From assembly GCF_014466955.1 (NCBI RefSeq), contig NZ_AP023396.1, positions 1,426,001 through 1,490,000 on the forward strand: 64,000 nt of DNA, in the 5' to 3' direction. Below the pieces are notes generated by a model, which saw only the letters and a program-made list of their open reading frames with translations, did no database searches and was not told the origin of the DNA. The DNA is from Nocardia wallacei. GTDB lineage: Bacteria > Actinomycetota > Actinomycetes > Mycobacteriales > Mycobacteriaceae. Numbering within the stretch: the first letter of the stretch is position 1; each line of letters starts with the position of its first letter. Positions 47,467-60,402 of the stretch are shown piece by piece. A program made the position numbers and the translations under genes.

Positions 47467-48045
47467 TCACATCAGTTCCAGCAGGAACGGCAGCTCCTGA
47501 GTGGCGTACCAGGCCAGTTGATGGTCCTCGGCGTCGCCGAGCACGAACTCGGCGTCCTCGTCGCCCAGATCCGCGGCGTCCACGACGTCCACGGCCTTGG
47601 CCACGGCCGGTTCGGCCTCGGCGAGGTCGACGTGCACGGAGGCGATCCGGTTGTAGGCGATCGGGCCGGACAGCCGGACTACGGCGTCGTCCAGGTCGGG
47701 GCGCAGCGCGGCGCCGGTGACGTCGGCGGCGATCACCGCGCGGCGGTAGACCGGCCCGGAATAGGGGCCGTCGTCACCCGCGGGCGCGCTGGCCGCCTCG
47801 CGCTCCTCGGCGAGCAGGCGCAGCGCCGCCCGGGCGGCCTCGCCCATCGCGACCTCGGCCAGTTCCTCGTCGTCGCCGGAGGCGTAGGCCTCGCGCAGCG
47901 CCGGGGTCACCGCGAACGCCGTGTCGTTGATCGCGCGGAGCTCCCGGTCGGCCACCAGCTCGCGCAGCATCGGGACGGTCGCCGGAACGTAGACGCGTAG
48001 CTTCCGGTCACCCGCGGGCTTGCCGGACTCACTGGACGCAGGCAC
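47467..48045 (-). CDS. DUF6912 family protein (Rv3231c-like)
   Basis: 192 residues from GTG 48045, seven bases after GGAGGAG. The start VYVPATVPMLREL and the end DHQLAWYATQELPFLLEL are conserved in the family; the body is Ala/Glu/Asp-rich. It overlaps the WS/DGAT gene by 17 bp. It stands between the WS/DGAT gene and the reductase, as Rv3231c stands in M. tuberculosis, so a link to lipid desaturation is possible. Function unknown. Confidence 0.8.
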   Translation of the reverse strand: MPASSESGKPAGDRKLRVYVPATVPMLRELVADRELRAINDTAFAVTPALREAYASGDDEELAEVAMGEAARAALRLLAEEREAASAPAGDDGPYSGPVYRRAVIAADVTGAALRPDLDDAVVRLSGPIAYNRIASVHVDLAEAEPAVAKAVDVVDAADLGDEDAEFVLGDAEDHQLAWYATQELPFLLELM

Positions 48046-49444
48046 CGAGCATCTCCTCCATGGATTCGTGCACCGCCGCGGACAGTACTCCGATATCGGC
48101 CATCGCATCGCGGTCGGCGTTCAGACCGTAGAACACGCGGCCGTCGTAGGACGTGATGCCGATGCTCGAGGCCTGGTTGCGCAGCAGCGGCGACACCGGG
48201 TACATCTCCAGCATCCGCGCGCCGCCGATGTACATCGGCCGCTGCGGACCCGGCGCGTTGGTGATCACCAGATCGAACGTGTGCTCTGCGAACGTACTCG
48301 CCGCCCGCACGCTCATGGCGTGCAGGCTCGCCGGGGCGAAACCAGCCATGTGCACCAGGGTGCGGGCCCGCACGCCGCGCCGATTCCGGGCGTGCGCCTC
48401 GATCGAGTGCGAGATGTGCGAGAGCCGCATCACCGGATTCGCCTCGCCCACCGGCAGATCGATCACGAACGACGACACCTCGCCGGCCGGTTTCAGCCGA
48501 TCACCGTGCGGTCCCTCGAGGTACACCGACATCGGGACCACCGTCCGCAGCACCGCGGATTCGGTGAGCACCTCGTCGCGCGACTGCAGGAAGATGCGCA
48601 GCGCGCCGGTCACCACGGCCAGGATCACGTCGTTGACGGAGCAGTCGAAGTGCCGCCGGATCTCGCGGTAGTCCTCCAGATCGGTCCGGACCACGTCGAA
48701 GCGGCGGTTGCGGGAGGTGTGGGTGTGGAACGGGCCGTCGCGGCCCGACGCGGTGCCGCGCAGCAGCGAGACGGCCTTCTCCAGCGCGCGGCCGCCGACG
48801 AGCCCGAGCGCGTCGCCGCCGACCTGCCGCAGCACCTCGAACGCCTCGCGCGGCCGCCCGGCCAGCTCGATCAACGTCAGGGCCAGCAGTTCTACCTCGC
48901 CGGGCTCGCGCACCGCGATCCAGGCGTCGTCGGCGACCTCGCGCGGCGACGGTCCGGCGTCGAGGATGACGTGCCCGATCTCCAGTGCGGTGCCGCCGTC
49001 GACCAGCGCCGAATGCGTCTTGGTGAACACCGCCCGGCGGCCGCCCGACAGGCCCTCGATCAGGTACATCTCCCACAGCGGCCGGGTCGGGTCCAGGGGC
49101 CGCGACGCCAGCCGGGCCACCAGATCGTGCAGCTGCGCGTCGGTGCCCGGACCGGGCAGCGCCGCGCGGCGCACGTGATAGGTGATGTCGAACCGGCCGT
49201 CGTCCACCCACACCGGGCGGCCCAGGCCGAACGGGATCTCGCGCACCTTGCGCCGGTAGCGCGGGACCAGGGCCAGCCGGTTCTCCACCAGATCGACGAG
49301 TCCGTCGTAGTCCAGCGGCGCCCGGCCGGAGTCGTCGGCGGGCGCGGGATCACGCACGATCGCGAGGGAGCCGATGTGCATCGGATTGCTGCTCGACTCG
49401 AGCCGATGGAACGACGCGTCCTGCGGCGTCAGTCTCGTGATCAC
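48029..49444 (-). CDS. WS/DGAT-family acyltransferase (Tgs-like)
   Basis: About 471 residues. The start ITRLTPQDASFHRLESS is characteristic of wax ester synthase/diacylglycerol acyltransferases. The catalytic HHxxxDG appears as KTHSALVDGG: the second His and the Asp-Gly are kept, the first His is Thr. The family also has a conserved NDVILAVVTGALR and a C-terminal PLLRNQASSIGITSYDG. It should make triacylglycerol or wax esters from acyl-CoA; reduced activity is possible. GTG 49444 and ATG 49477 are alternative starts. Confidence 0.88.
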   Translation of the reverse strand: MITRLTPQDASFHRLESSSNPMHIGSLAIVRDPAPADDSGRAPLDYDGLVDLVENRLALVPRYRRKVREIPFGLGRPVWVDDGRFDITYHVRRAALPGPGTDAQLHDLVARLASRPLDPTRPLWEMYLIEGLSGGRRAVFTKTHSALVDGGTALEIGHVILDAGPSPREVADDAWIAVREPGEVELLALTLIELAGRPREAFEVLRQVGGDALGLVGGRALEKAVSLLRGTASGRDGPFHTHTSRNRRFDVVRTDLEDYREIRRHFDCSVNDVILAVVTGALRIFLQSRDEVLTESAVLRTVVPMSVYLEGPHGDRLKPAGEVSSFVIDLPVGEANPVMRLSHISHSIEAHARNRRGVRARTLVHMAGFAPASLHAMSVRAASTFAEHTFDLVITNAPGPQRPMYIGGARMLEMYPVSPLLRNQASSIGITSYDGRVFYGLNADRDAMADIGVLSAAVHESMEEMLGACVQ

Positions 49445-49614
49445 GCTGCCGGATGCTCCTTCCGATACCCGCTCCATTGTGATGTCACCGAAACCGCCCC
49501 GGCCCGGCGTGTGGGACATGTCGCGATACCGAGGAAAAGCCTTTGCGCCCGGCGGTCCCCATGGCATGCTGGTCCGATTCGTGTCAGGGGGAGACGACTA
49601 CGAAGGGGGAATTC

Positions 49615-50160
49615 ATGAGCAGCCGACGCCGGTCTCTGTCACGCGCGCCGAATTTCGAGCCACCGCTGGACGACGCCGGTGATTCCGGCCATCCGGTGCG
49701 GCACGGTGGTCCGGCGAGCCGAGCCACGCTGCCCTGCCATCATGCGTCCGCGCGCGGGCTCGTGTCCGGCGCCCCGGGCCGGGCGCCGCGCCGTTCGCCG
49801 CACGACGGACGCTCTACATCGTACCCCGCCGAGGGCGAAATAGATTCCGGGACAAAGCGATTCGCCGAACGATCGCTACGCCTGGTGCTGGAGGTGGTGG
49901 ACGGCCGCCGGCCGGTCGCACAGCTGCGACCAGTCGCCGAGCCGACGGTGCTCGCGGCGGTCCGGACGCTCGTCCGCACCGGCGCGGCCGAGCGGCGGCT
50001 GGGCCCGGCGGTGCTGGCATCGGTCCGGACGACGATCGTGGCGCCCGGCACCGCCGAGGTCTGCGGCGGTTACGATCGCGGCAACCGGCGCTTCGCTGTC
50101 GCGGCCCGCATCGTCGTGCGCCGCGGTGAGTGGCGGTTGGCCGCACTGCGGCTCAGGTGA
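49615..50160 (+). CDS. Rv3235 family protein
   Basis: 181 residues. The N-terminal half is Arg/Pro/Ser-rich and probably unstructured. The C-terminal half (RFAERSLRLVLEVVDGRRPV, VRTLVRTGAAERRLG, IVVRRGEWRLAALRL) is the conserved Rv3235/DUF6459 domain. Role unknown; in mycobacteria it is near secA1. Divergent from the WS/DGAT gene. GGGGGA precedes ATG 49615. Confidence 0.85.
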   Translation: MSSRRRSLSRAPNFEPPLDDAGDSGHPVRHGGPASRATLPCHHASARGLVSGAPGRAPRRSPHDGRSTSYPAEGEIDSGTKRFAERSLRLVLEVVDGRRPVAQLRPVAEPTVLAAVRTLVRTGAAERRLGPAVLASVRTTIVAPGTAEVCGGYDRGNRRFAVAARIVVRRGEWRLAALRLR

Positions 50161-50292
50161 GAGCGGCGCCTACCATGGAGGCCGCATTACCATGGGCGTT
50201 GCCGCGGCATCCGCGTAACCGGACCCCGCCCGCGGGGACCCGGGGATGAAGCGCCGCAAACCACGACACCGACCAGAGGACTGACGAGACCC

Positions 50293-53118
<2,826 letters not shown>

Positions 53119-53132
53119 TCTCGGCAGCAAGC

Positions 53133-53161
53133 GCGCCCACCCCGCACAACGGGGTGGGCGC
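53133..53161 (+). terminator. secA terminator
   Basis: GCGCCCACCCCG-CACAA-CGGGGTGGGCGC is a 12-bp perfect stem with a 5-base loop, 15 bp after the secA stop. Confidence 0.85.
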
Positions 53162-53191
53162 TCCTGTCCGGTCAGGTGACGAGGGTTCTTG

Positions 53192-53371
53192 TCACCGTGG
53201 CCGAATTGGCGTCGCGTCCTCGATGCCTGGCACGACGTACAGCGCGTCGATCGCCGCGCGCAGTCTCGGATAGCGGTCGATCATTTCCGCGAGCTCGACT
53301 CCGTGCGCGGGCAGGTTCGCGGCGTTCAGGGCGGCGGTGACGATCACCTCGGGCCGGTCGTTCCCTGTCAT
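53192..53371 (-). CDS. Small protein coupled to the amidase (possible AtzG-like helper)
   Basis: 59 residues from ATG 53371, which overlaps the amidase stop codon (ATGA). The sequence MTGNDRPEVIVTAALNAANL and LAEMIDRYPRLRAAID with the ending VVPGIEDATPIRPR recalls the small AtzG/GatC-type subunits that pair with amidase-signature enzymes and end in EPAPVFRP-like tails. The match is short and by eye. Overlapping starts support a joint product. Confidence 0.55.
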   Translation of the reverse strand: MTGNDRPEVIVTAALNAANLPAHGVELAEMIDRYPRLRAAIDALYVVPGIEDATPIRPR

Positions 53372-54780
53372 GCGCGCGCCTCGCTGCTCGTGGGGAAGGG
53401 GGAGCCGACGGCTCGGGGCCGATGCCACTCGGTGTGATCCTGGAAGGCCGCCGCCACTCGCAGCGCGGTGGCGTCCGCGAAACACGGCGCCGCGATCTGC
53501 ATGGCGAGTGGCAGGCCTGCGGCGTTGTGGCCCATCGGCATCGACAGCACCGGATTGGCCACGCAGTTCCAGTACGGGGTGAACGCAGCGCCGTACGCCG
53601 CGTCATTGTCCTGATGCCCGGATTCGTCGGTCAGCGCGGCCAGGAGGGGCGCCGCGGCGGCAGCGGTCGGGGAAACGACGACGTCGACGGTGGTGAACAG
53701 CTCGGTCACCGCATCGTGCACTCGGGAGCGCACCCGCTGTGCCTGGACGTAGTCGGCGCCACCGATCATGGCCCCGTTCGCGAGCAGACTACGCGCCGCC
53801 GAGGTGTAATCCTCCCAGTGGCCGGCCAGATCGATGCGGTGCTGGGCGAGCCCTTCGACGCTCGCGACGACCATCGTCGCCGTGACGGCTTCGATCCAGA
53901 ACGGCAACACGACCTCGGTGACCGCAGCTCCCAGCTCTGCCAGCACCGCGACCGCGCGCTCGAAGACCGCGGGCAATGCCGGGTCGGCCGTGGACGGCAG
54001 ATGGTGTTCGCGGACAACGCCGATCCGCAGCCCGGCCAGTCCCGTATCGGGGTCCGGCGGCCGGAAGGTGTCGGGGTCCACACCTGCCAGCACGTCGAGT
54101 ACGGCGGCGCAGTCGCGGGCCCCGTGGGCGAGCGGACCCACCCGGTCCAGGCTGTACCCCAGCGGCACACAGCCGTTCGTGGGCACCAGGCCGAAAGTCG
54201 GTGCCAGCCCGGTCACTCCGCAGAACGCCGCCGGCACCCGAATGCTGCCCGCGGTGTCGGTGCCCAGACCCGCGGAGAAGACACCCGCGGCCACCCCGGC
54301 GGCCGATCCCGAACTGGACCCGCCCGCCCACCGCCGCGGATCCCACGGATTACGCGGCACCGGAAAGGGTTTCGCCGGGTCCGGCAGGCCGCAGCCGAAC
54401 TCCGTCGTCGTGGTCTTGCCGGTGATCACCGCGCCCGCGGCGAGCAGGCGCTCGACCACTTCGGCATGGCGTTCGGGTGCCCGCTCCCGCTGCCGGACGA
54501 GACTCTGCGCGGTTGTCGGCACCCCTGCGACGGCGATCAAATCCTTGACCCCGAACGGAATTCCGTGCAGCGGTCCGCGATCGTGCCCGGCGGCCAGCTC
54601 GCGATCGGCTCGTTCGGCGGCGGCCAGCGCGAGGTCATCGGTGCGGGTGACGTAGATCCCGAGCGGATCGTCCCACCGGTCGGCCGCGGCGAGCGCGTCC
54701 TCGACCAGTTCCGTACTGCAGACAGCGCCCGACCGTATCGCCGCGGCGGCCTCGCACAGCGTGAAGTGTTTCCGACTCAA
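53368..54780 (-). CDS. Amidase-signature family amidohydrolase
   Basis: 470 residues. The Ser-cisSer-Lys triad is readable: Lys in PFGVKDLIAVAG, GGSSSGSAAGVAAG with the cis-Ser, and the nucleophile in GTDTAGSIRVPAA. These enzymes hydrolyse amides, and some act on carboxamide side chains. The substrate is unknown. Start TTG 54780 has GGGAG at good spacing; a longer form is possible. It is divergent from MerR over a palindrome and followed by the small coupled gene. Confidence 0.88.
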   Translation of the reverse strand: MSRKHFTLCEAAAAIRSGAVCSTELVEDALAAADRWDDPLGIYVTRTDDLALAAAERADRELAAGHDRGPLHGIPFGVKDLIAVAGVPTTAQSLVRQRERAPERHAEVVERLLAAGAVITGKTTTTEFGCGLPDPAKPFPVPRNPWDPRRWAGGSSSGSAAGVAAGVFSAGLGTDTAGSIRVPAAFCGVTGLAPTFGLVPTNGCVPLGYSLDRVGPLAHGARDCAAVLDVLAGVDPDTFRPPDPDTGLAGLRIGVVREHHLPSTADPALPAVFERAVAVLAELGAAVTEVVLPFWIEAVTATMVVASVEGLAQHRIDLAGHWEDYTSAARSLLANGAMIGGADYVQAQRVRSRVHDAVTELFTTVDVVVSPTAAAAAPLLAALTDESGHQDNDAAYGAAFTPYWNCVANPVLSMPMGHNAAGLPLAMQIAAPCFADATALRVAAAFQDHTEWHRPRAVGSPFPTSSEARA

Positions 54781-54823
54781 CCGAACTCCCAGGTCGTAGA
54801 GAAAGTTAGGATTACCTTGCTTC

Positions 54824-54839
54824 CTCAACCCGGGTTGAG
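54824..54839. promoter_or_regulatory. Perfect 16-bp palindrome, probable MerR operator
   Basis: CTCAACCC-GGGTTGAG lies between the divergent amidase and MerR genes. MerR proteins bind such palindromes between -35 and -10 boxes and twist the promoter when they sense their ligand. Confidence 0.75.
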
Positions 54840-54852
54840 TTCAAATGATCGG

Positions 54853-55287
54853 ATGAACAAGTCGCCGGAGTCCTTCGGCATCGCCACGGTCGCCGCGCGC
54901 TTCGGCCTGCCGATCTCCACGCTGCACTACTGGGAGCGCCAAGGACTCCTGGTTCCGGACCGCCGGGCGGGCCGTCGCCACTACCCCCGCGATCAGGTGG
55001 ACCGGATCGCGTTGATCAAGCTCTGGCGAGCGACGGGCCGCCTCGCCCTCGCCGATATCGCGGCCCTCCTGGACGGCGGCACCGGCCCGGACTGGCGCGC
55101 GACCGTGGCCGCCCGAATGTCCGCCATCCGCGCCGAAATGGACACCCTCGCCACCGCCCACGACTACCTGAGCGGCCTACTGGAATGCCGCCACCCCGGC
55201 AACCCGGCCGACTGCCCCGCCTTCCGCGCGGCAAGCACCGGCTGCGGGGGTACTGCTTCGACTCCGCCGACGACTGAGAAGCGTTGA
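54853..55287 (+). CDS. MerR-family regulator
   Basis: 144 residues. Winged-helix start FGIATVAARFGLPISTLHYW ERQGLL with YPRDQVDRIALIKLWRA, then a dimerisation helix and a C-terminal effector tail CRHPGNPADCPAFR holding two Cys. Its effector is unknown; the Cys pair hints at redox or metal sensing. It most likely controls itself and the amidase through the palindrome at 54824-54839. Confidence 0.88.
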   Translation: MNKSPESFGIATVAARFGLPISTLHYWERQGLLVPDRRAGRRHYPRDQVDRIALIKLWRATGRLALADIAALLDGGTGPDWRATVAARMSAIRAEMDTLATAHDYLSGLLECRHPGNPADCPAFRAASTGCGGTASTPPTTEKR

Positions 55288-55305
55288 TGCGCAACGCTTA
55301 CAGCG

Positions 55306-55395
55306 AGGTGTATTCGCAGAGTCGTGTTCGTACACATAGACGACGGCTCTGTTGTCCACGTTCTCGACTCGCCAGAAGTGTGGTATTCCGGCGTC
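55306..55395 (-). pseudogene. Remnant of a Uma2-family endonuclease gene
   Basis: On the minus strand this segment reads DAGIPHFWRVENVDNRAVVY then VYEHD, the conserved core of Uma2 proteins (AGIPxFWRVEN). Upstream and downstream codons no longer fit the family and no start or end is present. It fills most of the gap between MerR and the Vat-like gene, so an old Uma2 gene was broken here. Confidence 0.65.
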
Positions 55396-55475
55396 GATGT
55401 TCCGAGTCACCAGTATGTACCGCAACGGGCGGCCCGACGACCGTCGGAATGCACGTAAGGCGACGATGTGAGTCG

Positions 55476-56117
55476 TCAGCGAGGCCGCAGTCCTTCCAGT
55501 TCGGTGACGGTGCCGGACATGATCACCCGGATGTGCTCGGTGATGTGCTCCACCGGCCAGTCCCACCAGCCCACCTCCAGCAGCCGCGCGATATCGCGCT
55601 CGTCGTACCGGGTGCGGATGAGCCGGGCCGGATTGCCGCCGACGATGCCGTAGTCGGGGACGTCGGCGGTGACGACGGCCCGCGCGCCGATGATCGCGCC
55701 GTGCCCGATCCGCACCCCGGGCAGTACCGTCGCGCCGTAACCGAACCAGACGTCGTTGCCGACGATCGTGTGTCCGCGATTCGGCAGCTCGGCCAGCAGG
55801 TCGGAGTGCTCCGACCACGCGGCGCTCATCATCGGGAAGGGGAACGTCGAAGGCCCGTCCATGCGGTGATTGGCGCCGTTCATGATGAAGCGGACCCCGG
55901 TGCCGAGCGCGCAGAACTTCCCGATGATCAGCTTCTCGGGTCCGTAGTGATACAGCACGTTGCGGGTCTCGAAGGCGGTCGCATCGTCGGGGTCGTCGTA
56001 GTAGGAGAATTCCCCGACCTCGATCAGCGGCGAGGTGACCAGCGGCCGCAACATCACGACACGCGGCTGGCCGGGCATGGGGTGCAGGACGGTCGGGTCC
56101 GCGGGAACCGCAGGCAT
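55476..56117 (-). CDS. Vat-like streptogramin A/xenobiotic acetyltransferase
   Basis: 213 residues of the left-handed beta-helix XAT family. VEVGEFSYYDDP, KLIIGKFCALGTGVRFIMNG, catalytic His in GANHRMDG, IVGNDVWFGYGATVLPGVRIG, and the C-terminal WWDWPVEHITEHI align well by eye with Vat proteins that O-acetylate streptogramin A. GAAGGAGA precedes ATG 56117. It is encoded next to an ABC-F protein, another streptogramin/lincosamide/pleuromutilin resistance type. Confidence 0.88.
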   Translation of the reverse strand: MPAVPADPTVLHPMPGQPRVVMLRPLVTSPLIEVGEFSYYDDPDDATAFETRNVLYHYGPEKLIIGKFCALGTGVRFIMNGANHRMDGPSTFPFPMMSAAWSEHSDLLAELPNRGHTIVGNDVWFGYGATVLPGVRIGHGAIIGARAVVTADVPDYGIVGGNPARLIRTRYDERDIARLLEVGWWDWPVEHITEHIRVIMSGTVTELEGLRPR

Positions 56118-56169
56118 AGCGAATCTCCTTCTGTGAGAACGTAAGTGGTGTGCTCGGCGGTGCCGGGCG

Positions 56170-57783
<1,614 letters not shown>

Positions 57784-57874
57784 GCGTGCACTCCGAAGCG
57801 TTCGAGGACTGCGCGGCCATGGGGGACCGCAGGGCCGGGTGAACACTCCGGAAGAACATCGGCAACCTCACTAG

Positions 57875-57890
57875 TGCGACAACTGTTGCA
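57875..57890. promoter_or_regulatory. Imperfect inverted repeat, probable TetR operator
   Basis: TGCGACAACTGTTGCA matches its own reverse complement at 12 of 16 positions and overlaps the promoter area between the ABC-F and TetR genes. TTAAGATAG follows, giving TAAGAT as a possible -10 for tetR. Confidence 0.5.
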
Positions 57891-57938
57891 TTAAGATAGC
57901 GCCGTAACCCTGCCCCGTCAAGCAAACGGATCCCGACG

Positions 57939-58592
57939 ATGAATCCCGCACCCCCTGCCGGCAGCTCCCGGCCGACCGGCGGCTCCGGTCCGGCCGCCCA
58001 TGCCCGCCCGGGCGGCCGGACCGCCCGCATCCGCGCCCAGGTGCTCGAAGCCGTGCAGGCGGAACTGGCCGAGCACGGCTACGACGCGCTGACCATCGAC
58101 ACCGTGGCCGCCCGCGCCGGAGTCCACCGCGCGACGATCTACCGGCGCTGGCACGACGTCGGCGGGTTGATCGCCGATATCTTCACCGCCGCGGCCGATC
58201 TCGACTGGCAGCCGGCCGACACCGGCTCACTGCGCGGAGATCTGGCGGCGCTCAACACCGAAATTCAGGATTCGCTACTCGAGCAGCCGTCGATCGCCGC
58301 CGCCCTGATCGCGGTGTCGTTCCGGTCGGAGGAGGCCGCCCGCGCGCTGCGACGCCTGTGGGAGGACCGGTACGCGCAGTGCGAGATCGTCGTGGAGCGG
58401 GCGATCCGGCGTCGAGAACTTTCCCCCGATGTCGATGCGCGTGCGCTGCTGGTCGCCTCGACCGCGCCGCTCTACCACCAATTGGTGCTGCTGCGCACGC
58501 CGCCCGATCCCGGTCTTCCCGACCGTGCGGCCGACGCCGCCGCGCTCGCCGCTTCCGCCGGCGCATTTCCGTTGCGTGCCGAGCGGCGATAA
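57939..58592 (+). CDS. TetR-family regulator, probably of the ABC-F/Vat genes
   Basis: 217 residues. The N-terminal 15 residues are Pro/Gly-rich, then the helix-turn-helix LTIDTVAARAGVHRATIYRRW. The C-terminal TetR_C_11 domain (AAALIAVSFRSEEAARALRRLW, VERAIRRRELSPDVDARAL) binds ligands. Its divergent placement and shared promoter suggest it represses the resistance genes until the drug binds. Confidence 0.88.
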   Translation: MNPAPPAGSSRPTGGSGPAAHARPGGRTARIRAQVLEAVQAELAEHGYDALTIDTVAARAGVHRATIYRRWHDVGGLIADIFTAAADLDWQPADTGSLRGDLAALNTEIQDSLLEQPSIAAALIAVSFRSEEAARALRRLWEDRYAQCEIVVERAIRRRELSPDVDARALLVASTAPLYHQLVLLRTPPDPGLPDRAADAAALAASAGAFPLRAERR

Positions 58593-58596
58593 GGCA

Positions 58597-58631
58597 ATGG
58601 GCACCCGCTCCGTAGTGGAGCGGGTGCCCAT
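58597..58631. terminator. Bidirectional terminator
   Basis: ATGGGCACCCGCTCC pairs perfectly over 15 bp with GGAGCGGGTGCCCAT, loop GTAGT. It is 5 bp after the tetR stop and 20 bp after the end of the opposite gene. Confidence 0.85.
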
Positions 58632-58651
58632 CGTGTGTGTGTTCGCGAACC

Positions 58652-59557
58652 TCAGCGTTCCGCGGCCGACCCCGCGAACAGCGGGACCTCGGTCCGGGCG
58701 GTGCTCGGCGCGAACGGCAGGCGCACGATCATCCCGTCCAGGCGGCGAGCCTCGGCGTGTGGCCGCTCGTCGGGCTGCGGCGCGGGGACGGCGGCCCGGC
58801 GCTCGTCGGATGCATTGAACGCCTTGGCCGTATACGTGATCTCGGGCGCCGGGGTCGGCTGGGCCGGGGCGTCCGGACCGGGACCGGCGGGCAGTTCGGT
58901 CGCGGTCTGGCCGTGGCTGCGGATCGGCATGATGGAGGTCAGCACGATCAGTACGGAGCCGAGCGCGGTGATGCCGCCGAGCATGGCCGCCGCGCCGAGG
59001 CTGACGCTGGCGACCTCGCGGATATTGGAGGTGCCGTTGCCCGACAGCAGGTCTCGCAGCCCGCCGGTGCCGGAAGTCTCGACCAGGGTCTTGAACGGCT
59101 GGCTCTTGCCGTTGAGGTACAGCAGGGTGCAGAACACCGAAAGTGCTTGCCCCGCACTGGATCCCAGGACCAGCAGGGCCAGTGAGGCGCTACCGTCGCG
59201 CAGGTACAGGCCGACCGCGAAGATCGTCGTGATGGCCGCCGCGGCGGTGAGAATGCCCCAGCCGCCGCTGATGTGGGCCGGGTACGCGCCCTCGCCCCAG
59301 GTATCGGCGGTGTTCGAATCGGTGGTGCCCTGCGTCCGGCCGAAGGCGTCGGCCAGGATGCGGCCGTTCGGCCCCTGCGCGGTGAGCCAGGGCTGGAAGA
59401 GCAGGACGGTGGTGGCGAGGCTCAACGCTGCCGCACATAGGAAACCCCAGTACACACGTACGTCGCGAGCGGTCGTCGCGAGATCGCGTGCCTGCCGCCC
59501 GTTCTCGGGTCGACGAAGCTGAACTTCATTGCTGTGCCGTGGGTTTGGCTGAACCAT
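58652..59557 (-). CDS. Four-helix membrane protein of unknown function
   Basis: 301 residues. Membrane segments near residues 35-60, 98-119, 125-150 and 185-215; the loop between the first two is long and polar (about 40 residues, DSNTADTWGEGAY). The C-terminal 85 residues are Pro/Ala-rich and probably cytoplasmic. I do not recognise the family. ATG 59557 follows AGAAG; an AGCCT-G-AGGCT inverted repeat at 59565-59575 lies just before it. Confidence 0.7.
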   Translation of the reverse strand: MVQPNPRHSNEVQLRRPENGRQARDLATTARDVRVYWGFLCAAALSLATTVLLFQPWLTAQGPNGRILADAFGRTQGTTDSNTADTWGEGAYPAHISGGWGILTAAAAITTIFAVGLYLRDGSASLALLVLGSSAGQALSVFCTLLYLNGKSQPFKTLVETSGTGGLRDLLSGNGTSNIREVASVSLGAAAMLGGITALGSVLIVLTSIMPIRSHGQTATELPAGPGPDAPAQPTPAPEITYTAKAFNASDERRAAVPAPQPDERPHAEARRLDGMIVRLPFAPSTARTEVPLFAGSAAER

Positions 59558-60402
59558 TCTTCTGAGCCTGAGGCTTTCTTTATATCGTTGGACCGGTGAG
59601 GTGAACGGGGATCGCCCATTTTCTCCGGTCGAATATTTAGTTTGAATCGGCGACGGGCTGCTTCGACCGTCGGAATTACCGTAGAACCGAGTACTGACGA
59701 GGTCAACCGCAACAACGGTACCACCCGGAGAGCTGGGTCACATCGAAGTTTGCGAAATGTCTACGACTCAGAAATTGGAGGCGAGTCGTTGGACAGTGTC
59801 CGAATCGCCGTCTTCCGTGGGGTTTGCCCTCCGGGTGCCGGGACGGTCGCGCGGGTACGGCGGCGAGCCGCGGGCATGCCTGCCGGTCGGATCCTGTGAC
59901 ACGATTAACATGCCTGGTCTGAGACCTGGATCACGCCTGTTCCAGGCGGTGGCAGGGGTGCTGCTGGCCAGGCTGCCGACGGCCCGGCCGGGTCCGGCGG
60001 GATCGGGTCGCAGTATGTGTTTCCGGCAAGTTACTGATAGCGAGCGGCGGTGGTGGCCGTCCGCTGTCCTCGCTGCGCCACCGGCGCTTGTCGGACATTG
60101 CGGGCGGCAATTATTTTCATCGGCCGAGTAACGGTATTCCGATAACGGCCCGCTGCGGTATGTTTCTGTTCGGTATTGATTCCGTTGCACGTTTCTCCGC
60201 GTGGCCTCCGTGGTTTTGTCCCGGGAGAAATGATCATGATTGCGGTGGCGGGAACGGCCCGAATGCGAGAGACTGTTCGGGCTCGGCGCAACTATCCATT
60301 GTTGCCAATGATGGGAAGGCGTTGTTGTTGTGAGTGGCGACGCCGCGGTGGCATCGTCGTCGTGGTGTGAGACCTCTTGTGGGACAGGAGGGAAGGAGAG
60401 CG
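59558..60402. other. 845-bp stretch without a convincing gene
   Basis: Base composition is less GC-rich than the neighbours, with many broken frames. Short open frames exist on both strands but have no family features and odd codon use. Beyond the promoter region of the membrane gene nothing definite is seen; a control RNA or a decayed gene is possible. Confidence 0.4.

Noticed and set aside
59757..60131. 124-codon frame in the gene-free stretch
   Set aside because: No ribosome site, no family features and unlike codon use.
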